From the NCBI GenBank assembly GCA_016195405.1, contig JACPZP010000210.1, forward strand, positions 1 through 64,000: a stretch of 64,000 bases of DNA. The letters are read 5' to 3'. Source of the DNA: Planctomycetota bacterium. Its GTDB lineage: Bacteria; Planctomycetota; Planctomycetia; Gemmatales; Gemmataceae. The translations under genes and the position numbers were made by a program. The notes under the pieces were generated by a model. That model worked only from the letters and a program-made list of their open reading frames with translations. It ran no database searches and was not told the origin of the DNA. Positions 31,802-40,744 of the stretch are shown one piece after another (position 1 is the first letter of the stretch; each line of letters begins with the position of its first letter).

Positions 31802-32015
31802 CATAGTGTTGTATGTGCGCGCCGTTCCAAATTTAGCAAACAATGTCCTTGAGCCTCCCCCCTTTCCTCCTTACAATCCTCTTGCCTCTGTAACGAGCCT
31901 CTGTGACGCCGCCCACATGTCGTGGCAAATTGGAGGCTGCCCTCTTATTTCGAATCTCTCCGTCAAACAGGGAGAGATGCAGAAAAGCAATCAACAATCG
32001 GAGGGAAGGATCACC

Positions 32016-32648
32016 ATGAGCGACTCCAAGGATAAAGGCGGCCTCTCACGCCGCGGGTTCTTGCAGGGCTCGGGGGCCGTCGCAGCCGCCACCGCCCTGG
32101 GAACCATTCCCACCGGCGCCTCTGCCGGGCAACAAGCCGGCGGCAACGGACAGCAAGTTCCCGGCATGGGGCCGAACGGCGTCAAGCTCAGCTTGAATGT
32201 CAACGGCCGCAGCATGAACACCACAGTCGAGCCGCGCGTCACCCTGCTCGACGCACTGCGCAACTACCTCGACGTCACCGGCTGCAAGCGCGTCTGCGAC
32301 CGTGGCAGTTGCGGCGCCTGCACGGTGCTTGTCGACGGCAAACCCGTCTATTCGTGCAGCATGTTAGCACTCGAAGCCCGCGACAAGCCGATCCGCACGG
32401 CCGAAAGCCTCGTCGCCGGCGCCAAGCTCGACGCCGTGCCCGAAGCCTTCGCCCGCTTCGACGCCCAGCAGTGCGGCTTTTGCACGCCCGGATTCGTCGT
32501 CGCCATGAAGGCGGTGCTCGAAGCCAACCCCAAAGCGACGCAGGCCGAGGTCGAACGCGGCTTATGCGGCAACATCTGCCGCTGCGGCACCTATGAACAG
32601 ATGCGCGATGCGATTTATTCCTTGTGCAACCAGCAGCGGAGGACCTAA
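32016..32648 (+). CDS. Molybdenum hydroxylase 2Fe-2S subunit, Tat-exported
   Basis: A 210-residue iron-sulphur subunit. The ATG at 32016 follows GGAAGGA and opens a Tat signal (LSRRGFLQGSG, Arg12-Arg13). The plant-type cluster is bound by GCKRVCDRGSCGACTV, and the second cluster by QQCGFCTPG and CGNICRCGT. These match xanthine dehydrogenase/aldehyde oxidase small subunits. Two following genes encode the Mo-binding and FAD subunits, so the complex would oxidise an aldehyde or purine-like substrate. The frame open upstream from 31284 is not coding. Confidence 0.92.
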   Translation: MSDSKDKGGLSRRGFLQGSGAVAAATALGTIPTGASAGQQAGGNGQQVPGMGPNGVKLSLNVNGRSMNTTVEPRVTLLDALRNYLDVTGCKRVCDRGSCGACTVLVDGKPVYSCSMLALEARDKPIRTAESLVAGAKLDAVPEAFARFDAQQCGFCTPGFVVAMKAVLEANPKATQAEVERGLCGNICRCGTYEQMRDAIYSLCNQQRRT

Positions 32649-32650
32649 CT

Positions 32651-34888
32651 ATGCCATGGCCAACCACGCGACGGGTGATCGGCACCAAGGTCCAGCGCCT
32701 CGATGGTCCCGACAAGGCCACGGGCCGGGCCCGCTATAGCTTCGACATCAACCTGCCGGGGATGCTGCACGCCCGCATCCTCCGCTGCCCACACGCCCAT
32801 GCCCGCATCAAGAACATCGACAGCGGCGCGGCCGAAAAGACCAACGGCTTCCGCGCCCTGCACATCATCGCCAACGCCGGCGTGCAACTCTTTTTTGCCG
32901 GAGCCGAGATTGTCGCCGTCGCCGCCGACACCGAGGAGCACGCCGACGATTGCTTGCACGCCATCCGCATCGACTACGAAGTGCTGCCCCACTTCGTGAA
33001 GGAGGCCGACGCCCTGCGCGCGCCGGATGGTCCATCGACGGTTCCGGGCGGCACCCCGAACGTCCGGCCCGGCGGCGATTTCTCGACCGCCAAGTTCGAC
33101 GACGTCGCCTATGAGGGGACGGCGCCGCGCGTCGAAGGCACCTACGGCGTCGCCATTATCAGCCATCAGTGCCTCGAATCGCACGGCTTGGTCGCGCAAT
33201 GGGACAACGATCTCGCTAATCTCACTGTCTATGCTTCGACGCAGGCTGTGCCTCTGACGGCCCAAGCCTTGGCCCAGAACTTCAAGCTGCCCGTCACCCG
33301 CGTCAAATGCATCACGAATTACATGGGCGGCGGCTTCGGCAGCAAGTTCGGACCCGACATCCAGGGCATCGTCGCGGCCGAGTTAGCCCGCAAGGCCCGC
33401 GCTCCGGTGAAGCTGATGCTCGACCGCGCCGAGGAAGTCGCCGTCGGCGGTCAGCGCCCTTCCGCGGCCGGCACCGTTCGCATCGCCGGCACCAAGGAAG
33501 GCGACATCCGCGCTTACGAGGTCGATTGTTACGGCTCGCCCGGCGTCGGCGGCGGCGCCACGGTCAACCTCGGCTTCTTGCCTTACGTCTACAGCGTTCC
33601 CAACATCAAGCGGCGGCACCGATTCGTCCGCCTCAACCTTCAGACGGGCCGGGCCATGCGGGCGCCGGGTCATCCGCAGAATTGTCTCCTCACGGATCAG
33701 GCCGTCGATGACCTGGCGGCGTCCTTGGGCCTCAATCCGATCATTCTCAGGACTCGAAACCTTCCGCAGAACGACCAAAACGCCGTCCAGAACGATCCGA
33801 CCAGCTTCCCGGCCCTGCGCCATACCATCTACACACGGCAACTCGAGATCATCCGCAAGCTCTGTTCTTGGGACGATCGCTGGCATCCACCCGGCCGGGG
33901 CGACGGCGTCATCAAGACCGGCCTCGGCATGGCGCTGCACACCTGGGGCGGCGGCGGCGGCCCTCCCAACCCGACTCGCGTCACCGTCAGCAGCGACGGC
34001 TCCGTCCTCGTGCAATCTTCGACGCAGGACCTGGGAACCGCTTGCCGGACCGTGCCCGCCATCATCACCGCCGATATCCTCGGCCTGCGCCCGCAAGACA
34101 TCACCGTGCAGATTGGCGACAGCACCTTCGGCCCATCCACACCGTCGGGCGGCAGCACTACCTGCCCGGGTATTTCTCCGGCGATCTTGAAAGCGGCCGA
34201 GGCGGCCCGCGACGCACTGTTCGCCGCCATCGCCCCGGGACTCAACGCGCAAGCCGCCGACTTGAGCATCGATACCGGCCACGTCATTAACCGTGCCAAT
34301 AACAACGCGCGCATCCCTTGGCGCAACGCCTGCGGACGGCTCGGCATGAACACCGCCATCGGCAACGGCGATTGGCCCACCAACGCCCAGTTCCAGCAGA
34401 ATCCGGACCTGCGCAGGGAATGGCGCGGCCGTCTCACCAACAACGGCGTCGGCGGCGTGCAAGTCGCCGAAGTCAAGGTAGACACCGAGACCGGCGTGGT
34501 CCGCTGCACGCGCTTCTGGGCAGTGCAGGACTGCGGTCTGATCATCAACAAGCTGGCCTGTGAATCGCAAGTCGCCGGCGGCGTCATCATGGGCGTGAAT
34601 TACGCCCTCTTCGAAGAGTGTATCTACGACCGCGTGACAGGCCGGATGCTCAACCCCGACATGGAGTTCTACAAGTTGGGCGGCATCCGCGACATGCCCG
34701 ACATCATGGTGCACATGATGGATATGCCCGAGCGCGGCGTCATCGGCATCGGCGAGCCGCCGACCATCTCGACCGCCGCCGCCGTCGGCAACGCCGTCTT
34801 CAACGCCATCGGCGTCCGCGTCCCGCAAGCCCCGTTCACCCCGGAGCGGGTGCTAGCGGCGCTGGCAAATGGCCGAAAGAGGAACTAA
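32651..34888 (+). CDS. Molybdenum hydroxylase large (Mo-binding) subunit
   Basis: A 745-residue subunit carrying the molybdopterin cofactor. It begins GTKVQRLDGPDKATGRARYSF, then NYMGGGFGSKFGPD (the usual Mo-domain start), RAMRAPGHPQ, and VIGIGEPPTIS near the C-terminus with the catalytic Glu. The start lies 2 bases after the small subunit stop. It has no signal of its own, so it would be carried across with the Tat-exported small subunit. The substrate cannot be told from sequence. Confidence 0.93.
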   Translation: MPWPTTRRVIGTKVQRLDGPDKATGRARYSFDINLPGMLHARILRCPHAHARIKNIDSGAAEKTNGFRALHIIANAGVQLFFAGAEIVAVAADTEEHADDCLHAIRIDYEVLPHFVKEADALRAPDGPSTVPGGTPNVRPGGDFSTAKFDDVAYEGTAPRVEGTYGVAIISHQCLESHGLVAQWDNDLANLTVYASTQAVPLTAQALAQNFKLPVTRVKCITNYMGGGFGSKFGPDIQGIVAAELARKARAPVKLMLDRAEEVAVGGQRPSAAGTVRIAGTKEGDIRAYEVDCYGSPGVGGGATVNLGFLPYVYSVPNIKRRHRFVRLNLQTGRAMRAPGHPQNCLLTDQAVDDLAASLGLNPIILRTRNLPQNDQNAVQNDPTSFPALRHTIYTRQLEIIRKLCSWDDRWHPPGRGDGVIKTGLGMALHTWGGGGGPPNPTRVTVSSDGSVLVQSSTQDLGTACRTVPAIITADILGLRPQDITVQIGDSTFGPSTPSGGSTTCPGISPAILKAAEAARDALFAAIAPGLNAQAADLSIDTGHVINRANNNARIPWRNACGRLGMNTAIGNGDWPTNAQFQQNPDLRREWRGRLTNNGVGGVQVAEVKVDTETGVVRCTRFWAVQDCGLIINKLACESQVAGGVIMGVNYALFEECIYDRVTGRMLNPDMEFYKLGGIRDMPDIMVHMMDMPERGVIGIGEPPTISTAAAVGNAVFNAIGVRVPQAPFTPERVLAALANGRKRN

Positions 34889-35008
34889 ACCACGGATTGC
34901 ACGGATGTCACGGATAAAGAAATAGAAATGCGATCCAAGCCCGCAGGCGAGTCTTCGAGCCTGCGGGGTGAGTGATTTCGCATCCGGGTAATCCGTAAAA
35001 TCTGTGGT
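34889..35008. repeat. ACCACGGA inverted repeat enclosing a second repeat
   Basis: Outer arms ACCACGGATTGCACGGAT (from 34889) and ATCTGTGGT (ending 35008) pair imperfectly over about 28 bases. Inside lies a half-copy (34938-34973) of the AAGCCCGCAGGCGAG family. A copy of the outer element without the insertion is at 50472-50549. Confidence 0.75.
34938..34973. repeat. Half-copy of the AAGCCCGCAGGCGAG family
   Basis: The segment from 34938 matches the left arm of the palindrome at 15399-15483 for about 30 bases, but the matching right arm is missing. It lies within the ACCACGGA element between two subunit genes of the molybdenum hydroxylase. Confidence 0.8.
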
Positions 35009-35031
35009 CAAAACACCGAGGATACAACCCA

Positions 35032-36033
35032 ATGAAAAACTTCACTTATTTCCGTCCGACCACGGCCGAGCAGGCGGTGGCGCTGCTCGAAAACCGCTGG
35101 GGCAACACCGAGCTTCTGGCGGGCGGCACCGATCTGCACGACTTGCAGAAGGAATACGTCGCCCAGCCGAGCCGAGTGGTGAGCGTCACCGGCATCGGCG
35201 CCCTGGCCGGCATTCGCGTCGATGAGAAACAGGCGACGATCGGCGCCGGCACCAAGCTGGCCGCCATCGCCGAGCATGCCGATCTCCGCCGTCATTTCCC
35301 ATCGCTATGCGAAGCCGCAAGCGACATTGGCGGTCCGCAAATCCGCAACATGGGCACTTTGGGCGGCAACCTCTGCCAGCGCAACCGCTGCTGGTATTTC
35401 CGCGATGAACACACCCCCTGTCTGCTCAAAGGAGGCCAGCGCTGTTACGCTTTGGACGGCGAAAACAAGTACCATGCTATATTCACCCAGGGCCGCCAGT
35501 GCGTGATCGTCAATCCGTCCACACTCGCCCCAGCCCTGATCGCGCTGGGCGCCGGCGTCAACATCCTCGGCCCCAAAGGAAGACGCTCGACCGACTTGGC
35601 GAAGTTCTTCTTCTCTCCCGCCAACGCCAATGACCGCGAGCATACGCTTGCCGCCAACGAGATGGTTCTTGAGGTGACCATCCCCGTGCGCAACTGGGCC
35701 AACGCCAGCTACGAAGTCCGGCAAAAGCTGTCGTATGATTGGCCGCTCGTGCAAGCCGCGGTCGCCTTCCAAGGCGGCCGCAACGGCGCCAAGGCGACCG
35801 GTGTGCGCATCGTCCTTGGTCACGTCGCGCCGACGCCCCACATCGCCGAGGCCGCGATGAAGGCTCTTGAGGGCCGCGACATTACCGATGCCAACGCGAC
35901 CGCCGCCGGCCGCGCCGCCGCCGAAGGGGCCAAGCCCCTGAGCCAGAACGCCTACAAGATTCGCCTGGTCGAAGTCGCCGTCAAGCGTGCCCTCCTAATG
36001 GCGGCGGGGATGAAGCGATATTGGGAGATGTGA
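35032..36033 (+). CDS. Molybdenum hydroxylase FAD subunit with extra cysteines
   Basis: A 333-residue FAD-binding subunit. ELLAGGTDLHDLQ and ATIGAGTKLAAIAEH (FAD contacts), and RNMGTLGGNLCQRNRC are typical. Three more cysteines follow (WYFRDEHTPCLLKGGQRC), in the region where PaoB/YagS-type subunits carry a 4Fe-4S cluster. This suggests the enzyme resembles the E. coli PaoABC aldehyde oxidoreductase. In E. coli the order is small-FAD-large; here it is small-large-FAD. The start lies 143 bases after the large subunit because of the inserted repeats. Confidence 0.92.
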   Translation: MKNFTYFRPTTAEQAVALLENRWGNTELLAGGTDLHDLQKEYVAQPSRVVSVTGIGALAGIRVDEKQATIGAGTKLAAIAEHADLRRHFPSLCEAASDIGGPQIRNMGTLGGNLCQRNRCWYFRDEHTPCLLKGGQRCYALDGENKYHAIFTQGRQCVIVNPSTLAPALIALGAGVNILGPKGRRSTDLAKFFFSPANANDREHTLAANEMVLEVTIPVRNWANASYEVRQKLSYDWPLVQAAVAFQGGRNGAKATGVRIVLGHVAPTPHIAEAAMKALEGRDITDANATAAGRAAAEGAKPLSQNAYKIRLVEVAVKRALLMAAGMKRYWEM

Positions 36034-36052
36034 GAACGGCGCGCGAACAACA

Positions 36053-36087
36053 CGGCGAGCCGGGGGCTGACGCCCCCCGGCTCGCCG
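36053..36087. repeat. CGGCGAGCCGGGGG palindrome after FAD subunit
   Basis: Left arm 36053-36066 pairs with right arm 36073-36087 around the loop CTGACG, with a high-GC stem. It lies 20 bases after the stop of the FAD subunit and could be its transcription end. The same core is seen at 25514-25542. Confidence 0.8.
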
Positions 36088-36189
36088 CGTTTTCTGCCAA
36101 TTGCAATTTCGGATGACTTTTGACGAATGAGGAGTTGTGGATCGCTAAATTCGCACAACTTCACTTCCAGCCCCGCATTGGAGAGCGTC

Positions 36190-36723
36190 ATGAAAACGCG
36201 TATCGCCGCAGCCATTTTGCTGGGACCAGTCACATTGTTTTGGGCCCTCCCCGCGTCCGACGGTTGCGACAAGGCCACCGCCAAACAGGAAGCCAAGCAG
36301 AACCTAGCAAAGGGCTTCCCCGACCTCGAAGGGGCCCTCAAAGCCACGCCCGGTTGTCTCGGCGTCGAGTCCGCGAAGACCCGCAGCGGCAAGCAAGTCA
36401 TCTTTGCTTGGTTCGAGGACAAGAAGGCCGTCCTTAAGTGGTACAACAGCGATACGCACAAGGACTTGATGAAGAAGTTCTTCCCCGACCAGGAATACCA
36501 CAAGCCGCTCAGGGACGTGCCCGACGACAGCGGCCCGATCATGGCGATCGCGTCGGTTACCTTGGCCGCCAAGCCTGCCTTCAAGGAAACGCAGTTGCCG
36601 ATCTCGCAGATTGCCATCGAGCTTTATCAGCCCATGTCGGGCGGCATCTTCCTGGGCGGCCGTTTCGCCCCCAAGGACCTGAAAGTGCCCAAGATGCGCG
36701 ACTATTCGCCGAAGGCAGAATAG
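36190..36723 (+). CDS. Exported protein with ABM-like domain
   Basis: A 177-residue exported protein. The ATG at 36190 (MKTRIAAAILLGPVTLFWAL, signal peptide to about residue 23) is preceded by GGAG. The body shows DLEGALKATPGCLGVESAKT and QVIFAWFEDKKAVLKWYN, then DTHKDLMKKFF; this resembles a dimeric alpha/beta-barrel (antibiotic biosynthesis monooxygenase-like) fold. It would be periplasmic. No catalytic residues can be assigned. A GCCACGCCCACGCC repeat cluster follows the stop. Confidence 0.7.
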   Translation: MKTRIAAAILLGPVTLFWALPASDGCDKATAKQEAKQNLAKGFPDLEGALKATPGCLGVESAKTRSGKQVIFAWFEDKKAVLKWYNSDTHKDLMKKFFPDQEYHKPLRDVPDDSGPIMAIASVTLAAKPAFKETQLPISQIAIELYQPMSGGIFLGGRFAPKDLKVPKMRDYSPKAE

Positions 36724-36753
36724 TCAGTTGAAGTTTAGATGGGGCGCACAACC

Positions 36754-36848
36754 GTGTGCCACGCCCACGCCATAGCGTGGAAGACCAGCGTCGTAGGATA
36801 GTAGGCGTGGGCGTGCGGCCCTTGCAGGCGTCCCACGCCCCTCGACTT
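36754..36848. repeat. GCCACGCCCACGCC-type repeats (copy 2)
   Basis: Two clear units in opposite orientation, GCCACGCCCACGCC (36758-36771) and GGCGTGGGCGTG (36804-36815), with a third partial unit (CCACGCCCC) near 36832-36840, lie between an exported protein gene and the ABC ATPase gene. Related clusters are at 24634-24815 and 47271-47415. Confidence 0.8.
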
Positions 36849-36868
36849 TTTCAAGGCAAGAGGTTTTC

Positions 36869-37807
36869 GTGAACGCCCCCGCTCTTGAAACCCGCGATCT
36901 CGCCAAACGTTACGGCAAGATCGAAGCCCTGCGCGGGGTCTCGCTCAGCGTCGAGCCCGGCGAAATCTACGGCCTGTTGGGCCAGAACGGCGCCGGCAAA
37001 ACCACGCTCATCAAGATTCTCCTCGGCATCACGCGCAACTGGAAAGGCGAAGCCCGGCTCTTAGGCCAACCCGCGGGCAAGAGCGCCGTCCTGGCACGCG
37101 TCGGCTACTTGCCCGAAGACCATCGCTTTCCGGAATACCACACCGGCGCCAGCCTGCTTCAGTTCTACGGCCAACTGCTGGGCGTGTCGCGCGACCTACG
37201 CCGCACCCGTATTCCCGCGATCCTCGATACCGTCGGCCTGGCGGACCGCATGCACACGAAAATCCGCGGTTACTCCAAAGGAATGAAGCAGCGCCTCGGC
37301 GTCGCTCAGGCGCTCATGCACGATCCGGAAGTGATCTTCCTCGACGAGCCAACCGACGGCGTCGACCCGCTGGGCCGCAAGGAAATCCGGACGATGATCC
37401 TTCAGTTGAAAGCGCAAAATCGGACTATATTTCTTAACTCGCACCTCTTGGGGGAGGTCGAGCTGATCTGCGACCGCGTCGGCATCCTACAGAAAGGCCG
37501 CATGGTCCGCGAAGGCGAAGTGGCCACCTTGACGCGCCAGAAAGGAAGCTTCCTCGTCGGCCTGGCGCCGGGCCAGACGTTGCCCGTCGCGGAGCTGCAG
37601 AAACTCGATTACGTCGTGGCCCCTTACGGCGAGCGCTGGGAAATCCACCTGCGCGACGACCAGACGATCGACCCGGTGGTGGACTTCATCCGCTCCCAGG
37701 GCTTGAACCTGCGGCACCTTGTTGAGAAGCGCCAGAGCCTGGAGGACCTGTTCTTAGAAACGCTGAAAGAGCGCGAAGCACCGACTCAACGACCCGTGCC
37801 GCGATAG
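36869..37807 (+). CDS. ABC transporter ATP-binding protein
   Basis: A 312-residue ATPase. Walker A GQNGAGKT (38-45), signature YSKGMKQRL (about 134-142), Walker B VIFLDEPTDGVDP and the H-loop LNSHLL are present. The C-terminal 70 residues are an added regulatory segment. It starts with GTG. The next gene is the membrane permease (15 bases apart), so the pair forms an ABC export system of the CcmA/gliding-type superfamily. The transported substrate is unknown. Confidence 0.93.
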   Translation: MNAPALETRDLAKRYGKIEALRGVSLSVEPGEIYGLLGQNGAGKTTLIKILLGITRNWKGEARLLGQPAGKSAVLARVGYLPEDHRFPEYHTGASLLQFYGQLLGVSRDLRRTRIPAILDTVGLADRMHTKIRGYSKGMKQRLGVAQALMHDPEVIFLDEPTDGVDPLGRKEIRTMILQLKAQNRTIFLNSHLLGEVELICDRVGILQKGRMVREGEVATLTRQKGSFLVGLAPGQTLPVAELQKLDYVVAPYGERWEIHLRDDQTIDPVVDFIRSQGLNLRHLVEKRQSLEDLFLETLKEREAPTQRPVPR

Positions 37808-37821
37808 GGAGAATCAGGTCC

Positions 37822-39111
37822 ATGAAGTTCTTTGCCTTCCTCAAAGACTCGTTTCGCGAAACGCTCGATAGCAAGGTGCTGTACGTGACCTTCGGTCTGT
37901 CGCTGCTCTTGATGCTCCTTTTGGGCAGCGTGTCTTTTCGAATGGTCCCAATCAAGGAGCAGCTTGACGGCCTGTGTTGGCTCTACGGTCTTGCCTTTGG
38001 CCAAGGAAGCAGCACGACTGCCGAAGTCGTCGACGCGCGCCAGCTCAATGCACCGGAGGACGCCTGGAAGGGAGACTATCAATTCACATTGGCCGTGCGC
38101 TTCCCCGATGAAGACCGCGCGCGCTCGGGAGCAGTTCAGGCAGGGCAACTCGAGTTCTTCACCCGCGAGATGTTCTGGTGGCTCAAGGACTTGAAGGTTC
38201 GTAAGGTCGACAGCGCGAACAAATCCGAAGTTCACTTGGAGTTTACCAGTAGAGGAACACGGCTGAATAGCGATCGTAGCTGGCCGCATGAGCCCGGTCT
38301 TTTCTTTGGCGCCCTGCCGTTGGGACCGCTGTTTCGTCAATCCCTCGCATATTGGGTCTACTGGATCGAAAACCGATTGGTGAACGGGGCGGGCGGCTGG
38401 CTGGTGGTGCTGCTCGCAGTGGTAGTGACAGCGCCCTTCGTGCCCAACATGCTGCGCAAAGGCACCGTGGACTTTATTGTTTCCAAGCCCATTCGCCGGC
38501 CAGCGTTGCTTGCCTTCAAGTACATCGGCGGACTAACATTTGTGTTCCTGAACGCATTGATCGCGATCGGCGGCATCTGGTTCGTACTTGGCTTGCGTAC
38601 TGGCATCTGGGCGCCTGGGTTCTTGGTCAGTGTCTTGATCATTACTTTCTTTTTTGCAGTGCTATATGCGGTATCCACCCTCTTCGGCGTCTTGTCTCGG
38701 AGCGCCATTTTAAGCATTCTAATGACATGTGCGGTCTGGGCGATTCTGTGGGTGGTCGGACTAGTCTACAAAAACATTCATACCCCTGAGTCTGCCAGCG
38801 CGGCTCGGATGCGCGAAGCCCAGTCGGGGCGTCTCGGCCAAGCCGAGGGCCCACAAACGAATCCCGGGTCTCCCAGTTGGCTGCGAATCACAGCCGACTC
38901 ATTGCATGCCGTCCTTCCGCGCACGGACGATCTCGGCACGCTTACGACTCTGTTCTTGAGCAACGAGCTTCTTTCTGAGGGAGAGCGCGACCACTTAGAG
39001 TTCAAAAGAGATATTGCTTTCAGCTGGACGGCGAGTATCGGGATTTGTCTTGCCTACATAGGCGTTCTGCTGGGGCTGGCTTGCTGGCGATTCGCAACCA
39101 AGGATTACTGA
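37822..39111 (+). CDS. ABC transporter permease
   Basis: A 429-residue membrane protein. A first transmembrane segment lies near residues 24-43, followed by a large outer domain to about 185, and then five segments between about 190 and 330 with another at the C-terminus (IGICLAYIGVLLGLACW). This layout is that of ABC-2 type permeases with an extracytoplasmic domain. It follows the ATPase gene. Substrate is unknown. The amidohydrolase gene begins one base after its stop, so the three may be one operon. Confidence 0.85.
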   Translation: MKFFAFLKDSFRETLDSKVLYVTFGLSLLLMLLLGSVSFRMVPIKEQLDGLCWLYGLAFGQGSSTTAEVVDARQLNAPEDAWKGDYQFTLAVRFPDEDRARSGAVQAGQLEFFTREMFWWLKDLKVRKVDSANKSEVHLEFTSRGTRLNSDRSWPHEPGLFFGALPLGPLFRQSLAYWVYWIENRLVNGAGGWLVVLLAVVVTAPFVPNMLRKGTVDFIVSKPIRRPALLAFKYIGGLTFVFLNALIAIGGIWFVLGLRTGIWAPGFLVSVLIITFFFAVLYAVSTLFGVLSRSAILSILMTCAVWAILWVVGLVYKNIHTPESASAARMREAQSGRLGQAEGPQTNPGSPSWLRITADSLHAVLPRTDDLGTLTTLFLSNELLSEGERDHLEFKRDIAFSWTASIGICLAYIGVLLGLACWRFATKDY

Positions 39112-39112
39112 T

Positions 39113-40672
39113 ATGCACTCATTCCTCCTCACCGCCCTCTTGGCCTGCTCCGGCGCCGCCCAGGACAACCCCGTCCAGGCCGACGTCGTCATCGAGAACG
39201 CCACCATCATCGACGGCACCGGCCAGCCCGGCAAAGTCGGCGACGTGGCGATCAAGGACGACAAGATTGTCGCCGTGGGCAAATTCCAGGTCGCCGGCAA
39301 GCCGAAACGGCTCGACGCCACCGGCCTCATCCTCGCGCCCGGCTTTATCGACCTGCACACGCACAGTGACTTTCCGCTTCAGAAGAAGGAAACCTCCGCG
39401 AACCGCAACTACCTGATGCAAGGAGTGACCACCGCGGTTACGGGCAACTGCGGCGCTGGGCCGGCCGATTGCGCCGCCTACTTCCGCACGCTCGAAAAGC
39501 TCGGCATCGGCACGAATGTCATCCATCAGGTGCCGCACAATGCCGTCCGCGAGAAGGTCATGGGCAACGCCAACCGCGATGCCACGCCGGAAGAACTAAA
39601 GGCGATGGAGAACCTGGTCGAGCAGGGGATGAAGGACGGCGCTTACGGCATGGCGACGGGGCTCATCTACACCCCCGGCACCTATTGCAAGACCGATGAA
39701 TTGATAACGCTCGCGAAGGTCGTGGCCCGCCACGACGGCCTTTACGCCAGCCACATCCGCGACGAGGGCGCCGATGTGATGCGGGCCATCGAAGAAATCT
39801 TGACCATCGCCCGCAAGGCCGGCATTCGCGTTCACATTTCGCACATCAAGGTTTCAGGGAGGCGATCCTGGGGCAAAGGCCCTGACGTCATCGCCCTGGT
39901 TCGCCGCGCCCGTAAGGAAGGCGTGCCGGTGACGGCCGACCAATATCCTTATCACGCGAGCAGCACGTCGCTGGCCGCCACGGTGATTCCGGCGCGTTTC
40001 CGCGAAGGCTCGGCCAAGGACATGATCGCCCGGCTCGATGACGCCGAGATGGGCCCGAAAATGACCAAGGCGATCGCCGACCGGCTTTCCAGCGAGGAAT
40101 CCGCCAAAGCGATTAAGGTAGCCAGCTTCGCTGCCAAAAAGGAATGGCAAGGTAAAGACCTGTTCGCCATCGCGGAGTTGGAGAAGAGAACCCCGCTCGA
40201 CATCGCCCTTGAGATCACCCGCAAGGGCGGCGCGGGCGTCGTCAACTTCAGCATGGACGAAGCCGAGGTCCGCCTCTTCATGAAGGAGCCCTACGTGGCG
40301 ACCGCCTCTGATGGCAGCTCGATGGTCCCATCGGACACCGTGCCTCACCCGCGCAGTTACGGCACCTTCCCGCGCAAGATTGGCCGCTACGCCATCGAGG
40401 ACAAGGTTATATCCCTTGAACAGGCAATCCGCAGCTCCACCGGCCTGCCCGCCGACATCCTCAAGCTGCCCCAGCGCGGCTACATCAAGCCTGGCTACTA
40501 CGCGGATGTGGTCGTCTTCGATCCCAAGACATTCCGCGACCAGGCCACCTTCGAGAAGCCGCATCAATACGCGACCGGCGTCGTGTACCTGTTCGTGAAT
40601 GGACGATTGGCGGTGGAGAAAGAGCGCTACACGGGCGAATTGGCGGGAAAAGTGCTGCGTCACCGAAATTGA
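39113..40672 (+). CDS. Exported amidohydrolase (D-aminoacylase type)
   Basis: A 519-residue metal-dependent amidohydrolase. The N-terminal MHSFLLTALLACSGAAQ could be a signal peptide with a lipobox-like LLAC, though charged residues are lacking at the start. DLHTHSD (about 80-86) gives the metal-binding His pair, GNCGAG follows near 110, SHIRDEG and HISHIKVSG give further ligands, and ASDGSSM the late Asp. This pattern fits N-acyl-D-amino-acid deacylases that act on peptidoglycan-type D-amino acid derivatives. A palindrome follows the stop. Confidence 0.85.
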   Translation: MHSFLLTALLACSGAAQDNPVQADVVIENATIIDGTGQPGKVGDVAIKDDKIVAVGKFQVAGKPKRLDATGLILAPGFIDLHTHSDFPLQKKETSANRNYLMQGVTTAVTGNCGAGPADCAAYFRTLEKLGIGTNVIHQVPHNAVREKVMGNANRDATPEELKAMENLVEQGMKDGAYGMATGLIYTPGTYCKTDELITLAKVVARHDGLYASHIRDEGADVMRAIEEILTIARKAGIRVHISHIKVSGRRSWGKGPDVIALVRRARKEGVPVTADQYPYHASSTSLAATVIPARFREGSAKDMIARLDDAEMGPKMTKAIADRLSSEESAKAIKVASFAAKKEWQGKDLFAIAELEKRTPLDIALEITRKGGAGVVNFSMDEAEVRLFMKEPYVATASDGSSMVPSDTVPHPRSYGTFPRKIGRYAIEDKVISLEQAIRSSTGLPADILKLPQRGYIKPGYYADVVVFDPKTFRDQATFEKPHQYATGVVYLFVNGRLAVEKERYTGELAGKVLRHRN

Positions 40673-40744
40673 ATTGAGCCCGAAGCGCAAGCGAGGGTGC
40701 AAACGCCGCGGCGCCGTCTCCCTCGCTAGCGCTTCGGGCTCAAT
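40673..40744. repeat. ATTGAGCCCGAAGCGC palindrome between convergent genes
   Basis: A 25-base left arm (40673-40697) pairs with a 25-base right arm (40720-40744) with one mismatch around a 22-base loop. The left arm directly follows one stop codon and the right arm directly touches the other, so it sits exactly between two convergent genes and could end transcription on both strands. Confidence 0.9.

Noticed and set aside
31284-32015. Extension of the 2Fe-2S subunit upstream of 32016
   Set aside because: It overlaps the DDAH gene and a palindrome; the Tat signal and ribosome site fix the start at 32016.
33383-34828. 481-residue open frame opposite the molybdenum hydroxylase large subunit
   Set aside because: Antisense shadow; the plus frame has conserved Mo-domain motifs.
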